A DNA stretch of 64,000 bases from Bradyrhizobium genosp. L (GTDB lineage: Bacteria > Pseudomonadota > Alphaproteobacteria > Rhizobiales > Xanthobacteraceae): NCBI RefSeq assembly GCF_015624485.1, contig NZ_CP061378.1:4774001-4838000 (forward strand). The letters run 5' to 3'. Below the pieces are notes generated by a model, which was given only the letters and a program-made list of their open reading frames with translations, made no database searches and was not told the DNA's origin. The translations under genes and the position numbers were made by a program. Shown here in pieces: positions 42,288 to 50,779 of this stretch (positions are counted from its first letter, which is position 1; every line of letters begins with the position of its first letter).

Positions 42288-43769
42288 ATCAACACGCAGA
42301 TTTTACGCGCGCGCCTGACCGAGGCACGGTCGGTCTGGATCGCCGCCAGCGCCATCCCCCTTTTACTGCTCGCGCCTGCCCTCTGGAACGGCTATCCGCT
42401 GCTCCAATGGGATACCGGCGGCTATCTGGCCCGCTGGTATGAAGGCTATCTGGTGCCGAGCCGGTCCACGGTGTTCGGAATCTACCTCCACGTCGGCGAG
42501 AATTCCAACTTCTGGCTCAACCTCGGCATCCAGGCGCTCGCGACGCTGTGGGTGCTGCAGCTGACGCTGCGCGTGCTCGACCTCGGCCGGCCGGTCCGGC
42601 TGCTTGCGATCAGCCTTGCGCTGATTCTCACCACCGCCCTGCCCTGGCTGGCGAGCATGCTGCTGACCGACATCTTTGCCGGGCTCGCGGTGCTGGCGCT
42701 GTTCGTGCTGGTGTTGCACGGCGGGAAGATCTCGACGCTGGAGAAGGTGGCGCTGTTCGTGTTCACGGCGTTTTCCGCCGCCACCCACAGTGCGACGCTC
42801 GGCGTGCTGCTCGGCCTGTGCTGCGTCGGCTGGATCATCCGCCCGTGGCTGCGCCGTCAGATCCCGCTTGCCGGCCTGGTGCAGGGCAGCTTCACGGCCG
42901 TCGCCGGCGCGTTGATGCTGCTGGCGGCGAATTTCGCGCTGTCGGGAGAACTCGCCTGGACACCCGGCGGCACCGGCGTCGCATTCGGCCGCATGCTGCA
43001 GGATGGCATCGTCGCGCAATATCTGCGCGATCACTGCGACAAGCAGCACTTGAAGCTCTGTCCCTATCGCGACGAACTGCCGCCGACGGCCGACGACTTC
43101 CTGTGGGGCCACAGCATGTTCAACACGCTCGGCCGCTTCCAGGGGCTGAACGACGAGATGAACTTCATCGTGGTGCATTCGCTCGCGGAATATCCGCTCT
43201 GGCAGGCCAGGGCCGCGCTCGTTGCCACTGCGGATCAGCTCGCCGATGTGGCAACCGGTGAAGGCAGCAACGGCTGGATCCCGCATACCTACGGCATCAT
43301 CGAGCGCTACATCCCCGCGCAACTCGCGCCGATGCGCGCGGCACGCCAGCAGAAATGGCAGCTCGATTTCACCGCGATCAACCGCATCCACGTGCCGGTC
43401 GCGCTGGGCTCGATGCTCGTGGTCGCGGTCCTGTTCGGCCGCGGGCTATGGCGGCGGCAGCGCGACGACCTCACGCTGCTTGCCGGCACGGTGGCGCTGG
43501 CGCTGCTCGGCAACGCCGTGATCTGCGGCGTGATCTCAGGTCCGCATGACCGCTACGGCGCGCGCATCGTCTGGATTGCAACGTTCACGGTGCTGGTCGC
43601 GGCGGCGAAAGCCCTCGGCGCGCGTGACGTTGATGATCTAAGCCTGCCGGGACAGGAAGTCGATCACACCGGTCTTGTAGACCTTGTCGCCGACCGCCCG
43701 CATATGATCGCGGTTCGGGATATCGAGCACCTCGGCTCCCGGGATGATCCTGCCGAGCGCCGCCGCTGA
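42288..43769 (+). CDS. Polytopic membrane protein, possibly glycosyltransferase-like; non-canonical start
   Basis: The longest ATG/GTG/TTG-initiated frame starts at GTG 42453, but the frame is open from 42246 and clear membrane-protein sequence (ALWNGYPLLQWDTGGYLARW) lies before 42453. The region from 42246 to 42453 has no ATG, GTG or TTG in frame. ATC at 42288, with GGGGGG six bases upstream, is my best start (about 493 aa). At least eight hydrophobic segments are seen, e.g. ILTTALPWLASMLLTDIFAGLAV. The last ~44 residues overlap the 3' end of the convergent hydrolase gene. No family is assigned. Confidence 0.55.
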   Translation: MNTQILRARLTEARSVWIAASAIPLLLLAPALWNGYPLLQWDTGGYLARWYEGYLVPSRSTVFGIYLHVGENSNFWLNLGIQALATLWVLQLTLRVLDLGRPVRLLAISLALILTTALPWLASMLLTDIFAGLAVLALFVLVLHGGKISTLEKVALFVFTAFSAATHSATLGVLLGLCCVGWIIRPWLRRQIPLAGLVQGSFTAVAGALMLLAANFALSGELAWTPGGTGVAFGRMLQDGIVAQYLRDHCDKQHLKLCPYRDELPPTADDFLWGHSMFNTLGRFQGLNDEMNFIVVHSLAEYPLWQARAALVATADQLADVATGEGSNGWIPHTYGIIERYIPAQLAPMRAARQQKWQLDFTAINRIHVPVALGSMLVVAVLFGRGLWRRQRDDLTLLAGTVALALLGNAVICGVISGPHDRYGARIVWIATFTVLVAAAKALGARDVDDLSLPGQEVDHTGLVDLVADRPHMIAVRDIEHLGSRDDPAERRR

Positions 43770-44396
43770 GCCCGCGATCTCGTCGTTGCTGCCGACCGCG
43801 ATCAGCACCGGCACCCGGATGCCGGCCGCCTCATCGCGCGTCATCAACCGCCGCGAGCCGCGCAGGCAGGCGGCGAGCGCGGCGCGGTCGGAGCGGGTCT
43901 GGTCGGCGAAGGCGCGGAAGGTGCGGCCGACCGGATCGGTGACGTCGTCGAGCGAGGCCGCCTCCAGCGCCTCCGCGACGTTCTCGCCGGGGCCGCCGCC
44001 CTCGATCAGCCCGATGCCGATGCCGCCCAGGATCGCCGAGCGCAGCCGCTCCGGCTGCTGGCGCGCCAGGATCGCCGTCATCCGCGACCCCAGCGAATAG
44101 CCCATGACGTCGGCGCGCGCGATGCCGAGGTGATCCATCAGCGCGATCACGTCGCTTGCCATGATCGCGATCTCGTATTCGTCGGAATCATAGAGCTTCG
44201 TCGATTCGCCATGGCCGCGATTGTCGAGCGCGATGACGCGACGGCCTGCCTTGGCCAGGTCCGACACCCAGGTCGGATAGATCCAGTTGACGTTCTTGCT
44301 CGACGCAAAGCCGTGCACGAGCACGATCGGCTCACCCTCGCCTTCGTCGATATAGGCAATTTCAACATCGCCGTGGTGGAAACTCGGCATCATCAT
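43638..44396 (-). CDS. Alpha/beta hydrolase
   Basis: A 252-aa hydrolase with the serine nucleophile elbow GYSLGS, an HG oxyanion motif (VLVHGFASSK) and the later Asp/His pair (VGSNDEIAG, NRDHMRAV). RGHGEST is the typical loop after strand 4. Three consecutive ATG codons (44396, 44393, 44390) are possible starts; I use the first. Substrate is unknown. Its 3' end overlaps the convergent membrane-protein gene by 132 bp. Confidence 0.85.
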   Translation of the reverse strand: MMMPSFHHGDVEIAYIDEGEGEPIVLVHGFASSKNVNWIYPTWVSDLAKAGRRVIALDNRGHGESTKLYDSDEYEIAIMASDVIALMDHLGIARADVMGYSLGSRMTAILARQQPERLRSAILGGIGIGLIEGGGPGENVAEALEAASLDDVTDPVGRTFRAFADQTRSDRAALAACLRGSRRLMTRDEAAGIRVPVLIAVGSNDEIAGSAAALGRIIPGAEVLDIPNRDHMRAVGDKVYKTGVIDFLSRQA

Positions 44397-44448
44397 TCCG
44401 TTGCTTTTGGGAGTTTTTGGGATTGGCGATCGAAGCCCGACCGCAAGC

Positions 44449-45594
44449 TTAGCCCTGGACGGTGGAACCCGCCAGCACGGGCTGGGCTGCGACCCCGAAC
44501 GCAATCTGGCGCCGCAAGCGCCGCGCCTTGCTTCGGCGGAGCCACCATGAGGTGGTGCGCTCGGCAGTCGCCTTGATCGAGGACAGCAGGCCGAACAACG
44601 TGACGAGCGCTCCGAACAGCCACATCGAGAGATTGAACGCGCCGGCCGCGAGCAACAGCGCGCCACGGCCGAGCAGCTTGAAGATCGCACGGGTCTGGCC
44701 GCCCTTGGATTCCGCAATCCGCGCCGCACGCGCGATCTCCTTGGGATCCTCGGCGAGCTTCAGCGTATCGCGCGCCGCGCGCATGCCGGCCGCCTCGCCG
44801 ATCCGCCCGACGTCCTTGGCGGCACGCACCAGCGCGCCGGCCTTCTCGGCACGGAACGCCGCGCGGATCGCGGTCGCGGTTTCCGCGGGCCGCAGCACCG
44901 ATCCCGAAGCGACCGCGTCGCGCAGCGCCGGCTCGTCGACGACGTCGCGCGCCGAACGTCCGGCCCATGCGATCAGCCCCTCGCTCAGCCGTCCGGCCTT
45001 GCGGGTGTCCTTGACCAGCGTCAGCCCGGCGCGCACCGGCCCTGCGCCGCCGACCGAGACATAGGTCGCCGCGGTCACCGCCAGCCCCGCAGCCGCAAGC
45101 GCGAGCACCAGACGATCGGTCTCCTCGCCGGTCGCCAGATGCTTGCCCTCGCGCACGACGTCCCTGACATCGCCAAACACGAACAGATCGCCCGCGACCG
45201 TGCCGGACAGGCTCGCGACATCGTCGGCGCTGCCGGTCATAAGCCCGGTGGCAAAGCCCTTGGCGAAATGCGTGGTGGAGGCCTGCTCGGCGAGCGCCTC
45301 GTCGACGCGCCTCGTCAGGTCATCGCCGAGCGCGATGTCCTTGTCGCGGGCCAGCGCAACAAAGCTCGCCGCGAGATCGGCATCGTCGGCCGCAAGTGCT
45401 GCCTCGATATTGTCCGAGATCAACGCCGGGTTGCTGTGCAGGACCGCGTTGATCCTCAAGTCCGCGAGCGCGGCCGGATCATTCCGTGCGGCGAGCACCG
45501 CGCCGGCGTCGCGGGCATGCGGCCATACGGCTGCGCCCACGGCAGCGCTTGCTGCCATGCCCGCCACCGCCAAGCTGAGCCCCACCCGGTTCAT
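44449..45594 (-). CDS. Membrane protein, unknown
   Basis: A 381-aa hypothetical protein. A signal-like hydrophobic N-terminus (LSLAVAGMAASAAVGAAV), a middle Ala-rich helical region (residues ~40-130, with DNIEAALAADDADLAA), a hydrophobic segment near 165-185, and two transmembrane helices near 310-345 (GALLLAAGAFNLSMWLFGALVTLFGLL) are followed by a basic C-terminus. No family is recognised. It is upstream of the alpha/beta hydrolase on the same strand, so possibly co-transcribed, with a 52-bp gap. Confidence 0.6.
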   Translation of the reverse strand: MNRVGLSLAVAGMAASAAVGAAVWPHARDAGAVLAARNDPAALADLRINAVLHSNPALISDNIEAALAADDADLAASFVALARDKDIALGDDLTRRVDEALAEQASTTHFAKGFATGLMTGSADDVASLSGTVAGDLFVFGDVRDVVREGKHLATGEETDRLVLALAAAGLAVTAATYVSVGGAGPVRAGLTLVKDTRKAGRLSEGLIAWAGRSARDVVDEPALRDAVASGSVLRPAETATAIRAAFRAEKAGALVRAAKDVGRIGEAAGMRAARDTLKLAEDPKEIARAARIAESKGGQTRAIFKLLGRGALLLAAGAFNLSMWLFGALVTLFGLLSSIKATAERTTSWWLRRSKARRLRRQIAFGVAAQPVLAGSTVQG

Positions 45595-45625
45595 CCGGCA
45601 CAGAAACCTTTAGTTTAATTCGCCT

Positions 45626-45645
45626 TGTTCAGTTCGCCCTGAACA
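45626..45645. promoter_or_regulatory. Inverted repeat TGTTCAG-N6-CTGAACA
   Basis: A perfect 7-bp inverted repeat with a TTCGCC centre, 32 bp outside the start of the leftward membrane protein and 200 bp before the zf-CHCC gene. It is a possible operator for one or both divergent genes. Confidence 0.45.
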
Positions 45646-45845
45646 TAGTGTGCCGTTTTTGCGACACAACGGCTGCGACCAAAGAAGGGCTTCTCTGGGA
45701 CGACAAGATTGTGTCGAATTTGCATGAGCAAATGAGCCGCCGGGGCTCTAGAATTCAACTGTTCCCGCCAGTATGGTGCGCGGCATTTCGCGATGCCGCA
45801 TGCTGTCGATTGCGTCCGTCCGTCGTTGCCATCCAAGGTGAGAAT

Positions 45846-46091
45846 ATGTCCGACCACGTCGTCCCGCACTTCCATAACGATGCCGGTGTCTCGGTGATCG
45901 AGATCGGCTCGCAGGAATTCATGTGCGTGGGCGCCAACCCGCCGTTCGACCATCCGCACGTGTTCCTCGACCTCGGCAACGACAGCGAGATCATCTGCCC
46001 ATACTGCTCGACGCTCTATCGCTTCGCCTCCGATCTCGCGCCCGGCGAAGCACGCCCGCCGGAATGCGTGCTGAAGGACAAGGTCGCTTGA
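45846..46091 (+). CDS. Zinc-finger domain protein (zf-CHCC, NDUFS6-like)
   Basis: An 81-aa protein with the C-x-H-x-C-x2-C pattern of the zf-CHCC family: a Cys in EFMCVGAN, a His in DHPHVFLDLG and ICPYCSTLY. The mitochondrial homologue NDUFS6 is an assembly/accessory subunit of complex I. In alphaproteobacteria the protein is usually encoded away from the nuo operon, as here. ATG 45846 is preceded by AAGGTGAG. It is 12 bp upstream of the FAD monooxygenase and may be co-transcribed with it. Confidence 0.88.
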   Translation: MSDHVVPHFHNDAGVSVIEIGSQEFMCVGANPPFDHPHVFLDLGNDSEIICPYCSTLYRFASDLAPGEARPPECVLKDKVA

Positions 46092-46103
46092 CCTGACCGT
46101 TCC

Positions 46104-47312
46104 GTGGCGCTGACGCGAACCGTCATCGTTGCAGGCGCCGGAATCGGAGGCTTGACGGCGGCGCTGACACTGGCGGCACAGGGTTTTCGCGTCATCGTGC
46201 TGGAGAAGGCCGAACGGCTCGAGGAAGCCGGCGCCGGCATCCAGCTCTCTCCAAATGCCAGCCGCATCCTGGTCGAACTCGGGCTGAAGGAACGGCTGGC
46301 GCGGCGTGCGGTGACGCCCGAAGCCGTCGCCATCATGAGCGCACGCGCCGGCGGCGAGATCACACGGATGCCGCTCGGCGAGGCCGCCGCGTTCCGCGCC
46401 GGATCGCCCTATTGGGTGATCCACCGCGCCGACCTGCAGGCCGCGCTGCAGGATGCGGCGAACGATCATCCCGACATCGATCTCCGTCTCGGTTGCCAGT
46501 TCGAGGACGTGGCCAAGCATGCCAAGGGCCTGACCGTGGTGCAGCGGCGCGGCCATGCGCGGCAGGAGGAACTTGCCGCGGCGCTGATCGGCGCCGACGG
46601 GATCTGGTCGTCGGTGCGCGGGCAATTGTTTCCGGATCTACAACCGAAATTCTCCGGTCTGATCGCCTGGCGCGGCACGCTGGAGGCGACCGCCCTGCCG
46701 CGCGAATACACCGCGCCGCGAGTACAGCTGTGGATGGGACCGAATGCGCATCTCGTGGCCTATCCGATTTCGGGTGGACGCCAGATCAATGTGGTGGCGA
46801 TCGTCGGCGGCACCTGGAACCGGCCGGGCTGGAGCGCGCCCGGCGACACCACCGAGATCAAGGGCGCATTCGCGGGCGCGCGCTGGCCTGCGACCGCGCG
46901 CATGCTGATCGGCGCGGTCGACGGCTGGCGCAAATGGGCGCTGTTCACTCTGCCCGACATCGGGCCGTGGAGCGAAGGCGCGGTGGCGCTGCTCGGCGAC
47001 GCCGCGCATGCGATGCTGCCGTTCGCAGCCCAAGGCGCCGGCATGGCGATCGAGGATGCGGCCGTGCTGGCGAAGATGCTGAGCGGCGCGACAGGCGAGA
47101 ACGTCGCGGGAATTCCCGCAGCGCTGAAACGTTACGCGCGGATGCGCCGCGCCCGCGTCGTCAAGGTGCAGCGCCTGGCGCGGCAGCAGGGCCGCATCTA
47201 TCACTTGAGCGGACTGCCTGCGATCGCGCGCGATCTTGCGATTCGCGCGATCGGACCGCAGCGCATGCTGGCGCGGCAGGACTGGATCTACGACTGGCGG
47301 GCACCGGCCTAG
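46104..47312 (+). CDS. FAD-dependent monooxygenase (salicylate hydroxylase-like)
   Basis: A 402-aa class A flavoprotein monooxygenase. The dinucleotide-binding GAGIGG is at residues 11-16, the NAD(P)H/FAD motif GADGIW is near 170, and the second FAD motif LGDAAHAMLPFAAQGAGMAIEDA covers ~297-320. It should hydroxylate an aromatic or similar ring using NAD(P)H and O2. The GTG at 46104 lies 12 bp after the zf-CHCC stop. Its TAG stop lies inside a dispersed repeat that starts here (47309-). Confidence 0.9.
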   Translation: MALTRTVIVAGAGIGGLTAALTLAAQGFRVIVLEKAERLEEAGAGIQLSPNASRILVELGLKERLARRAVTPEAVAIMSARAGGEITRMPLGEAAAFRAGSPYWVIHRADLQAALQDAANDHPDIDLRLGCQFEDVAKHAKGLTVVQRRGHARQEELAAALIGADGIWSSVRGQLFPDLQPKFSGLIAWRGTLEATALPREYTAPRVQLWMGPNAHLVAYPISGGRQINVVAIVGGTWNRPGWSAPGDTTEIKGAFAGARWPATARMLIGAVDGWRKWALFTLPDIGPWSEGAVALLGDAAHAMLPFAAQGAGMAIEDAAVLAKMLSGATGENVAGIPAALKRYARMRRARVVKVQRLARQQGRIYHLSGLPAIARDLAIRAIGPQRMLARQDWIYDWRAPA

Positions 47313-47409
47313 GGCGTTTTCGAGCGAAGTGGAAACCGGTTCGCGTGAAGAAAACGCGTCAAAGCAAAAACCTAGAGCCCCGTTCCGATTCGATCGAAAC
47401 GGGAAAGGC
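47309..47409. repeat. Dispersed repeat, copy 2 (overlaps a stop codon)
   Basis: CTAGGGCGTTTTCGAGCGAA, then GTGG..ACCGGTTCGCGTGAAGAAAACGCG, matches the copy at 18036-18082. This copy is longer and continues with a palindromic end (CCCCGTTCCGATTCGATCGA around 47378, then AACGGG). It again starts exactly at the TAG stop codon of the gene before it. Confidence 0.75.
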
Positions 47410-47421
47410 TCTTGGCTCGCG

Positions 47422-47859
47422 TCAATGGATCGCCGACCGCGGCGCCCGCGTGCCCTTTGCGGCGGGCGTCGGCGTAGGTGTTGGCGTCGGCGTCGCCACG
47501 GGCTCCGGCGGCGATTCATGGCACCGGTTCTTGCGCCAGGCCTCTTCGGCGAGCTTCTGCTGGGAGTGGATCGCGATCAGCTCGTTGCGATAGGTCAGTT
47601 CCGACACCACGGTGCCGCCGACGCCCTTCTCGGCTTTCGACATCAGGGATTCCTGGTCGGACGCACGGCCGGCGAGACCCTTGCGCTCGGCCTCGAGCTG
47701 CTTGCAGTCATAAAGCTCGTATTTGGCGGGGTCGGCGAACGCCGACGGCACGGCATCGCCGATCTGCGCGCAGCCGGAGACGGTCGCAGCCAGCACGAGC
47801 ATCACGAGAGCGGCCGCCGCGCGCGACTGGCTCCGGCAGCAAGGGAAAGGAACGGTCAT
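47422..47859 (-). CDS. Putative lipoprotein with Pro/Thr-rich tail
   Basis: A 145-aa protein. A lipoprotein-type signal peptide ends in a lipobox (AATVSGC, Cys at residue 30). The mature part has YELYDCKQLEAERKGLAGRASDQE, a helical region and RKNRCHE, then a (TP)n low-complexity run (TPTPTPTPTPA). It is expected on the periplasmic face of a membrane. No family is recognised; it could be an envelope accessory protein. Confidence 0.7.
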   Translation of the reverse strand: MTVPFPCCRSQSRAAAALVMLVLAATVSGCAQIGDAVPSAFADPAKYELYDCKQLEAERKGLAGRASDQESLMSKAEKGVGGTVVSELTYRNELIAIHSQQKLAEEAWRKNRCHESPPEPVATPTPTPTPTPAAKGTRAPRSAIH

Positions 47860-48084
47860 CCAGGTTTCTTAGTCGGACAATGTTGAGATTGCCTAAAGCA
47901 GCCGCCGGTGTCCGGATTGAGGCTGTATCGCGGCAGCGCGTTGCATCTATCCCGCGCCGCCTGCGCACGCAAATGGTATTGCGAGCCGCCGCGTTAAGCC
48001 ATTGAAAGCGCGATCGTTCGCGCCCGATAATGACAATTCCACTTCCGCCCCAAACGCGCTAGATATCGACCCGCCTGGCGCAAC

Positions 48085-48171
48085 GCGGACGTGGCGGAAC
48101 TGGTAGACGCAAGGGACTTAAAATCCCTCGATGGCAACGTCGTGTGGGTTCGAGTCCCACCGCCCGCACCA
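48085..48171 (+). tRNA. tRNA-Leu (anticodon TAA)
   Basis: An 87-nt class II tRNA with a 7-bp acceptor (GCGGACG/CGCCCGC, A5 opposite C68 mismatched), D-arm GGCGGAACTGGTAGACGC, anticodon stem-loop AGGGA-CTTAAAA-TCCCT, a long variable arm (CGATGGCAACGTCGT) and T-arm GTGGG-TTCGAGT-CCCAC. CCA is encoded. It reads UUA/UUG codons, rare in this high-GC genome. Confidence 0.92.
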
Positions 48172-48188
48172 GGAAAAGGGAGCCGGAC

Positions 48189-48538
48189 ATGTCCGACAAC
48201 AACGATCTTTTCGGCGACGGCGCCGACGACGCACTTGACGACTTCGACCGGCTTACGGGGACCTGCTGTTCACCCGTATCTCGGAATTCGCCGACGCCGA
48301 AGGCATCCCGGACGAGATCGTGCCGCTATTGCTGCTTCGGCTTTCGCTGAGCACACGCATGATGGCCTACGCCACTTCGGTCGCCAAGCCTTCGGCCGGC
48401 GGGCTCAAGCTCGACCTCGACCGCTTCCGTCACGAGGCCGAAGACCTCGTTCGTCTGATGAAGAAGGACGCCGACCGTTTCATTGCACAAGCCAAGGAAG
48501 CGATCGCAGCGAGCGAATCGGAGGATGATGAGACTTGA
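48189..48538 (+). pseudogene. Small gene with a one-base frameshift (or sequence error)
   Basis: From ATG 48189 the frame reads MSDNNDLFGDGADDALDDFDRLTG and then breaks. From about 48262 the next frame continues without stop as LLFTRISEFADAEGIPDEIV to ESEDDET. Adding one G to the GGGG run at 48257-48260 would join them into a ~116-aa acidic protein. So either a real frameshift or a homopolymer error is present. It lies directly after tRNA-Leu. Function is unknown. Confidence 0.75.
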
Positions 48539-48677
48539 TCGGCTGAGCGGCCGAGTGCCGCGTCAGCAAAGGCGGTGCCGAACTCGATCGTCCCTGATGC
48601 TCGGTCGCGGAATTCCAGAGTGCCGCGCGCAGACGGCACCCCTTAGATCTTGGCGCCAGACGCAGTAGCGTTCCCCC

Positions 48678-49916
48678 TCACCGCCGCTTGCGACGACCGC
48701 CGGCCGGCGGCGGCCGGTCGATGGTGCCGTCGCGCTTCACGGTCACGCTGTCGCGGACGACGTCGTCGAACTCGCCGCCGGTGAAGGGAACACTGAACGA
48801 GTCGATGGTCAGCTTGTCCGTCGTCACGGTGACGCGCAGGAAGCCTGCGCTGTCCTGATCGTAATAGTCGAGATCGAGATCGAGGGTCTTGTCCTGGGTC
48901 GACACCGCCTTCACCGGCGCGGTCGGGTATTCGCCGGCGTCACTCTTCTGGAGCTTGTGGGCGAGCCGGTCGTTGTTGGCGTAGCCGCCGCGACCGTCGA
49001 TGATGTAGGGGATCTGGCGGTTCTTGTAGCGTCGCGTGAACCGCTGCATGTTGTGGACGTGGCCCGACAGCACGGCGTGCGGGATCACGCCGGTGTGCTC
49101 CATCGCCTGGTCGAGCGACGCCACGATGTCGGGATAGCCGCCATGGGTCTTGTCCAGCGAGTATGGCGGGTGATGGACGGCGATGACGATGAAGCCGTCG
49201 CTCTTCTTGACGCTCAGCAACTGCTCCTCCAGCCAGCGCTGCTGCTCGAAGGCGCCGCGCGCATCGAGCGTGCCTTCGACGTTGGAGTAGAGGCCGATGA
49301 CCGTGACCAGCGGCGCCTCCAGCATCCAGTAGACGTAGGGCTGCGTCATGGTCGCGCGATAGGCGCCGATCTGGTGGGCTTGCGGCGCGCAGAAGTTCTC
49401 CATGAAGCCGAACAGCGACGGTTCGCTGTCCGGCGTATCGCCGCTCCGCACCCGCGTATCGCCGTCATGGTTGCCCGGAATGGCGAAGATCGGCGCCGGG
49501 TAATATTGATAGGGCTCGTAGAATTGCGCGCCATAGAGCTCGCTCTGCCCGTTGAAATAGACGACGTCGCCGACGTGGTAGAGAAACGATGGCGCGTCGG
49601 CGCCGCTTGCGGACTTGATCTGGCCTTCCATGGCCTCCGCAACCGCGACCTGAACATCGTCACCGTGAATGCCGCCGGAATCACCGATCACATGAAACAC
49701 CAGTTTCTTCGCCGCCGCGGCCGCAGCCGCCACGCCCGGCAAGATCACGCGCAACGGCAGCACCAGGTTGACGTTGTTGGTCAGCGGCGGCTTTTCGAAG
49801 TGCGGATTGTTCTTCGGATTCGAGATCGGCTCGAGAAACGCGCGCCTGGTCTTGGCGAAGCGGCTGGCCGGGTTTGCACCGGGATTGGGATTCGGGATGA
49901 GGTGATGCATCGTCAT
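48678..49916 (-). CDS. Metallophosphoesterase (calcineurin-like)
   Basis: A 412-aa protein with all metal-binding motifs of the metallophosphoesterase fold: GDSGG, GDVVYFNG (GDxxY), GNHDGD, VHHPPYS and GHVHNMQR. An N-terminal Pro/Asn-rich segment precedes an Ala-rich stretch (VAAAAAAAKKL) and no clear signal peptide is seen. It should hydrolyse phosphomonoesters or diesters with two metal ions. The C-terminus is basic (GGRRKRR). The start is ATG 49916 or 49910. Confidence 0.85.
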   Translation of the reverse strand: MTMHHLIPNPNPGANPASRFAKTRRAFLEPISNPKNNPHFEKPPLTNNVNLVLPLRVILPGVAAAAAAAKKLVFHVIGDSGGIHGDDVQVAVAEAMEGQIKSASGADAPSFLYHVGDVVYFNGQSELYGAQFYEPYQYYPAPIFAIPGNHDGDTRVRSGDTPDSEPSLFGFMENFCAPQAHQIGAYRATMTQPYVYWMLEAPLVTVIGLYSNVEGTLDARGAFEQQRWLEEQLLSVKKSDGFIVIAVHHPPYSLDKTHGGYPDIVASLDQAMEHTGVIPHAVLSGHVHNMQRFTRRYKNRQIPYIIDGRGGYANNDRLAHKLQKSDAGEYPTAPVKAVSTQDKTLDLDLDYYDQDSAGFLRVTVTTDKLTIDSFSVPFTGGEFDDVVRDSVTVKRDGTIDRPPPAGGRRKRR

Positions 49917-50083
49917 AATGGCCTCCCTGGGGCACGGCTCGATGGCTGCAAAATGAAAGATATGCGCTATTCATGCTCACAATTAAAGCGAGAGGTATAA
50001 GTCAGACACATCTACAAGTAAAGACGAATCCGGAAGCCGCAGATGGGGCGCGCTCGTTCGGCTCCAGACCGCCAGGCGGCGGC

Positions 50084-50362
50084 TCACTCGAACAGGAGCC
50101 CAAGCCGCTTCTGCCGTTTCCACACCACCTTGCAGGGCCGCCGCTCGCCGTCGACGGCGAGCACGAAATGGTCGGGAAACCACAGCGGCGAAGTGACCTC
50201 GATGCCGGCCCCCTGCGCCGACAGACTGCGCACCGTGCATGGAATGACTTCGCTGCCGAACTCGATCGTTCCCGACTTGAGGACGCGGCGCCGCGGAGCG
50301 GCGCGCCGCTCGCTGGCTGGCGATGGCCCTGACGGCGCGGGCCTGATCTCGTCTTCGGCCAT
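50084..50362 (-). CDS. Single PilZ-domain protein
   Basis: A 92-aa c-di-GMP-binding protein. ERRAAPRRRVLKSG has the RxxxR motif near residues 18-28. The second motif reads SLSAQGAGI, close to but not exactly (D/N)xSxxG. The C-terminus VVWKRQKRLGLLFE is typical. No other domain is attached. It is a stand-alone effector of unknown output. Confidence 0.75.
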   Translation of the reverse strand: MAEDEIRPAPSGPSPASERRAAPRRRVLKSGTIEFGSEVIPCTVRSLSAQGAGIEVTSPLWFPDHFVLAVDGERRPCKVVWKRQKRLGLLFE

Positions 50363-50558
50363 GAACCTGTCGTGGCATGCAGAAGCAGGCGACCAGATTA
50401 CGGCGCAAACCTGACCCGAAGCTTACAAGAAGGCAACTGCTCTCACGGTGGAATGATGCCGGGCGCCGCAAGATGCGGCCCGCCAGATCGCGCAAACCGG
50501 CCGCCGGCCCGCCCGGAACATCCGCGGGGCAAATTTGTTGTCATGCAGCAATTGGAGC

Positions 50559-50711
50559 ATGATGATGATGAACGAGCGTCCATCCGACGAGCACGGAGCG
50601 CGCAAGCGCGATCAGCGCAAGGAGGATCGGCCAAGCCCGGATCACAACCCGCCGCCGGGCGGGCCGCCGGCCGGCGACGGTCTGGAACAGGTCCGCGACA
50701 GCCACACCTGA
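50559..50711 (+). CDS. Possible 50-aa hydrophilic protein
   Basis: An ORF from four tandem ATG codons (50559-50570, TTGGAG just upstream) encoding a Pro/Asp/Arg-rich protein (NERPSDEHGARKRDQRK, then a Pro/Gly run). No family is known. It ends just before the terminator at 50728. It may be a genuine small gene or a chance frame. Confidence 0.35.
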   Translation: MMMMNERPSDEHGARKRDQRKEDRPSPDHNPPPGGPPAGDGLEQVRDSHT

Positions 50712-50727
50712 CGAACTGCGTGAAAGA

Positions 50728-50756
50728 AAAATGGCCGGGCGATGCCCGGCCATTTT
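50728..50756. terminator. Bidirectional terminator hairpin
   Basis: AAAATGGCCGGGC / GCCCGGCCATTTT with a GAT loop, lying between the possible small ORF and the stop of the leftward binding-protein gene. A-run and T-run on the two sides make it a Rho-independent terminator in both directions. Confidence 0.85.
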
Positions 50757-50779
50757 GTTTAGCGGCGGCAGCTCGTGCC

